From Terfezia claveryi (taxonomy: Eukaryota > Ascomycota > Pezizomycetes > Pezizales > Pezizaceae): 64,000 bases of DNA. The position numbers and the translations under genes were made by a program. Below the pieces are notes generated by a model. It saw only the letters and a program-made list of their open reading frames with translations, was not told where the DNA came from and searched no databases. The stretch covers positions 434,001-498,000 of the forward strand of contig WHUX01000008.1 in the NCBI GenBank assembly GCA_015179025.1, read 5' to 3'. Positions within the stretch are counted from its first letter, which is position 1. Each line of letters starts with the position of its first letter. Positions 61,579 through 64,000 of the stretch are shown piece after piece.

Positions 61579-63220
61579 ATGATAATGCTGCAAAGCTTTG
61601 CAACAACGACGACGTTTGCCCAGGGAAGATATCGATGCGCAGGATATACAGTCCCCTCAATTCAAAGGGCTGTGGTGTATATTACCGCCAGCGGCCCCAG
61701 TCTACCCCGCCCCATTCGAATTCCACTCACTAGATACACCAGATGCAATTCCACAATCACCACCACCCCAAGAACCCCAGAAACCCTCCAGAAGCCTCCT
61801 CGGGCCCCCCCTCCACCATCACACAGCCAGCCCAATGACCCTAATCTCAAGGACGAGCAACCTCCCCCGCCCCCGCCAAAACCGCGGCGCGTCCTCCCAA
61901 TCCTAACAACGCTCCTCTTCCTCACCACCGGCGCCTACATCCTCTTCCTCCCAATCCTGCACCGCAACCCCAGCCCCAACCCCCCCAACCCCAGCCTCCA
62001 ACCCCCACGCATCACTCCACCCGCAGAAATTCTCCCCGTGGATCCTCGTCGCGCGGGAACCCTGTACCAATCCGACCATAGGGGCGAGCGCGCGGAGTGC
62101 GATTTTCACGTTTAGACCTGGGAGGAAAGTTGAGGCTGGTGGGGGTGGAGATGGGGGGGAGTGGGATTTCAGCGAGTGGTGGGGTAGGGGCGTCTGGAGC
62201 GTGGAGGTTAAGCAGCCGGAGTTGATGGTGAGTAGGAGGTATACCCCCTTGCCGCCTGATGTTGGTGCGGCGGGGAGGGAGGGGCAGGGGGAGGATGGTG
62301 GAGAGAAGGAAGGGGAGTTAAGGATGTTGATCAAGGAGGAGGAAGGGGGGGAGGTGTCGAGGTGGTTGTTTGGCCTGCCTGTGGGGGCGGTGGTGGGGTT
62401 TAGAGGGCCGAGGTGGGAATGGATTGCCCCTGCTTCATGGAGTAGGCAGGGAAAGGAGGATAGAAATCTGGATCGAGAGGGGGAGAAGGTCGTCGTATTT
62501 CTAGCAGGTGGAACGGGGATTGCTCCCGCGATCCAAGTCTTCCGAGCTATTATTGAATGTGAAGCGAAAAGTTCAACACCTCCAAATACAAATACAACTA
62601 CAGATACAACTACAGATCGCACTACGAAGCCGCATACATCTTACACCATCCTCTGGGCTATACGCACCCCCTCGGACCTCCCCCAACCCATTCTCCACGA
62701 ACTAACACACCTCTCCCAGCTCGCCTCCAAATATAACATCTCCCTCACCCTCACCCCACATATCGACTCGCAAGCGCAGTTCATAACACAAGCCGACATC
62801 CAAGCTGCGCTGACCCCTCCCGAGCTCCCCCACCACAACCACCACCACCCGAACACAAGTCTGTATGCACCCTCGTGGGGTGAGTGGATTAAGGGCTTCT
62901 TTTTCCTCGGTAGTGCTGGGGAGGAGGAGAAGGAGAAGAAGAAATCAAATGTGTATGTGGTGCATGACCCCAGGGATAAATATATCTTCGTCAGCGGGCC
63001 AGAGGGGTTCGTCAGTTATTTTGCGGGGGAGAAGGGCGAGGATGGAGAGAGTCAGGGGAGGGTAGGCGGGGTGGTGAGGGAGGTGGTTAAGTGGGGGAGG
63101 AAGATGGAGAGGAAGGCCTTGGAGGGTATGAGGTTGGAGAAGGAGGGGATAGGGGAGAAAGTGGAAGAGGAGGGAGAGCCGGGGGTGAGGAGGGCAAGGT
63201 GGTTTGTTTGGAAACTTTGA
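61579..63220 (+). CDS. CYC2: Cyc2-like mitochondrial NAD(P)H oxidoreductase, with a frame break
   Basis: Cyc2 is an inner-membrane FAD protein of the ferredoxin/cytochrome b5 reductase fold that supports cytochrome c haem attachment. The N-terminus is presequence-like. It is followed by a Pro-rich linker and a membrane segment LPILTTLLFLTTGAYILFLP in frame with the ATG at 61579. The reductase domain starts KFSPWILVAREP at about 62027 in a different frame. It continues SAIFTFRPGRKVE, MVSRRYTPLP and VVVFLAGGTGIAPAIQVFRA (NAD-binding), then YIFVSGPEGFV and a basic tail. No GT donor lies between the membrane segment and 62027. Either a 136-nt intron 61891-62026 (weak donor GTCCTC) removes the membrane segment, or there is a one-base error or mutation in the C-rich stretch near 61980-62000. 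I favour the latter. Confidence 0.82.
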
Positions 63221-64000
63221 AGGTTGGGCGGGTTGGTGGTGGTGGATATGTATATGTTCTTGCAGGCTCGCTCACGGGTGAATGTCCATACCTATATCAA
63301 GAAAGAAAGCAAAAAACTCGCCATCCTTTTTTGTGTGTGGCCATAATTAATTTGGGTCCCCCATCACTTCAGGGTAACTTATCTCTTCAAGCAATTTTTT
63401 ATAGCAGTTGATTAAAGTCACCCTCCTCCTCTGATAGCATGTAACGTAGAGGTTCGAGGAAGCTTGTAATATATATACTTCTAACTTACTAAACCCCCCC
63501 GATCCCCCACCAATAATACGAGCTCCAACTAATCCCTCCAACTCCAATGCTAACTTCGAATAACAAAAACCAAGGACAAATTATTAGTTAAGCACTCTTT
63601 TTCACAACAACTCTAGCAATAATATCGGCCGGCCCTGGTGGGGGGAGGGGACTATAGCAAGTTAGGTTATGTTGCCAAATATTAAATATGAGAATGTCTA
63701 ATATAGGGAGAGAGAGGTCTGACTATACCTAACACTTGAAAATATATGAACATGGAACGATTATGGCGCATCATGTACGCACGAAAAGAAAAGAAGTATT
63801 AGCACTAACTGAACGGTGTTGTGATACCGGTATATGAAAAAGTAAAAGCTCCCCGCACCACCCACCTTCCCTATGCGTATCACACAAGCTCAACACAATA
63901 TACGAAAAACGAAAAAAGAAAAAAGAAAAAAATGGGGAAGGGGAAGGGATGATGGTTTTATGTGTTCGTATAAAAGGAGAAAGATTTGCTTCTTGCTCAC
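63221..64000. other. region downstream of CYC2
   Basis: No gene seen. It contains one YTCAGGGTAA motif (63369-63377) and A-rich tracts near 63905-63930. Confidence 0.6.

Noticed and set aside
61903..62622. Minus-strand open frame of 239 codons over CYC2
   Set aside because: Shadow of G/C-biased codons in CYC2. No domain and simple composition.

Overview
The window reads as nuclear DNA of a filamentous ascomycete (Pezizomycotina). The genes carry short introns (about 45-120 nt) with GT-AG ends. The gene set includes a WOPR (Gti1/Pac2) morphogenesis regulator, a Far11/HAM-2/PRO22-type STRIPAK subunit, a tuberin (TSC2) homologue and an Mso1-like Sec1-binding protein. I cannot fix the genus. An early-branching class such as Pezizomycetes would fit, but that is only a guess. 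I rebuilt 19 protein genes and two tRNA genes by joining exons by eye. Most models close exactly in frame.

Layout: 1-12.9 kb is gene-poor and holds one WOPR regulator (-) with about 8 kb of gene-free DNA upstream of it. 12.9-26 kb holds TDP1 (-), CWC21 (+), the large HEAT-repeat protein LAA1/HEATR5 (-) and a TACO1/YebC protein (+). 27.5-32.5 kb holds UAP1 (+), a peroxisomal enoyl-CoA isomerase (+) and an FMP32/MCUR1-like coiled-coil protein (-). 33.8-41.6 kb holds PET100 (+), an MTQ1/HemK methyltransferase (-), FAR11 (-) and AIM32 (+). 42.7-50.1 kb holds an unassigned seven-helix membrane protein (+) and TSC2 (-). 52.5-63.2 kb holds CSE1 (+), an intron-containing tRNA gene (+), HUS1 (+), tRNA-Thr(AGT) (-), MAK16 (+), an MSO1-like gene (+) and CYC2 (+). 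These are mostly housekeeping genes. Six have mitochondrial roles (TACO1, FMP32, PET100, MTQ1, AIM32, CYC2), but nothing looks like an operon or a metabolite cluster.

The most unusual signal is non-coding. A 15-mer, GTGCCAACCAGACTA, and its truncated or slightly extended forms are scattered in both orientations through intergenic DNA and one intron. Many copies are bounded by perfect 8-9 bp direct repeats, so they look like 10-34 bp insertions with target-site duplications. They always end in ACCAGACTA (one copy carries four extra bases) and have variable 5' ends. They could be footprints or solo terminal repeats of a 9-bp-TSD transposon, or an ultra-short mobile family. Other points of note: reading-frame breaks at C-runs in CSE1 and CYC2, a 13-nt microexon in HUS1, a UIM-like motif in TDP1 split by an intron, and a recurrent non-coding decamer YTCAGGGTAA.
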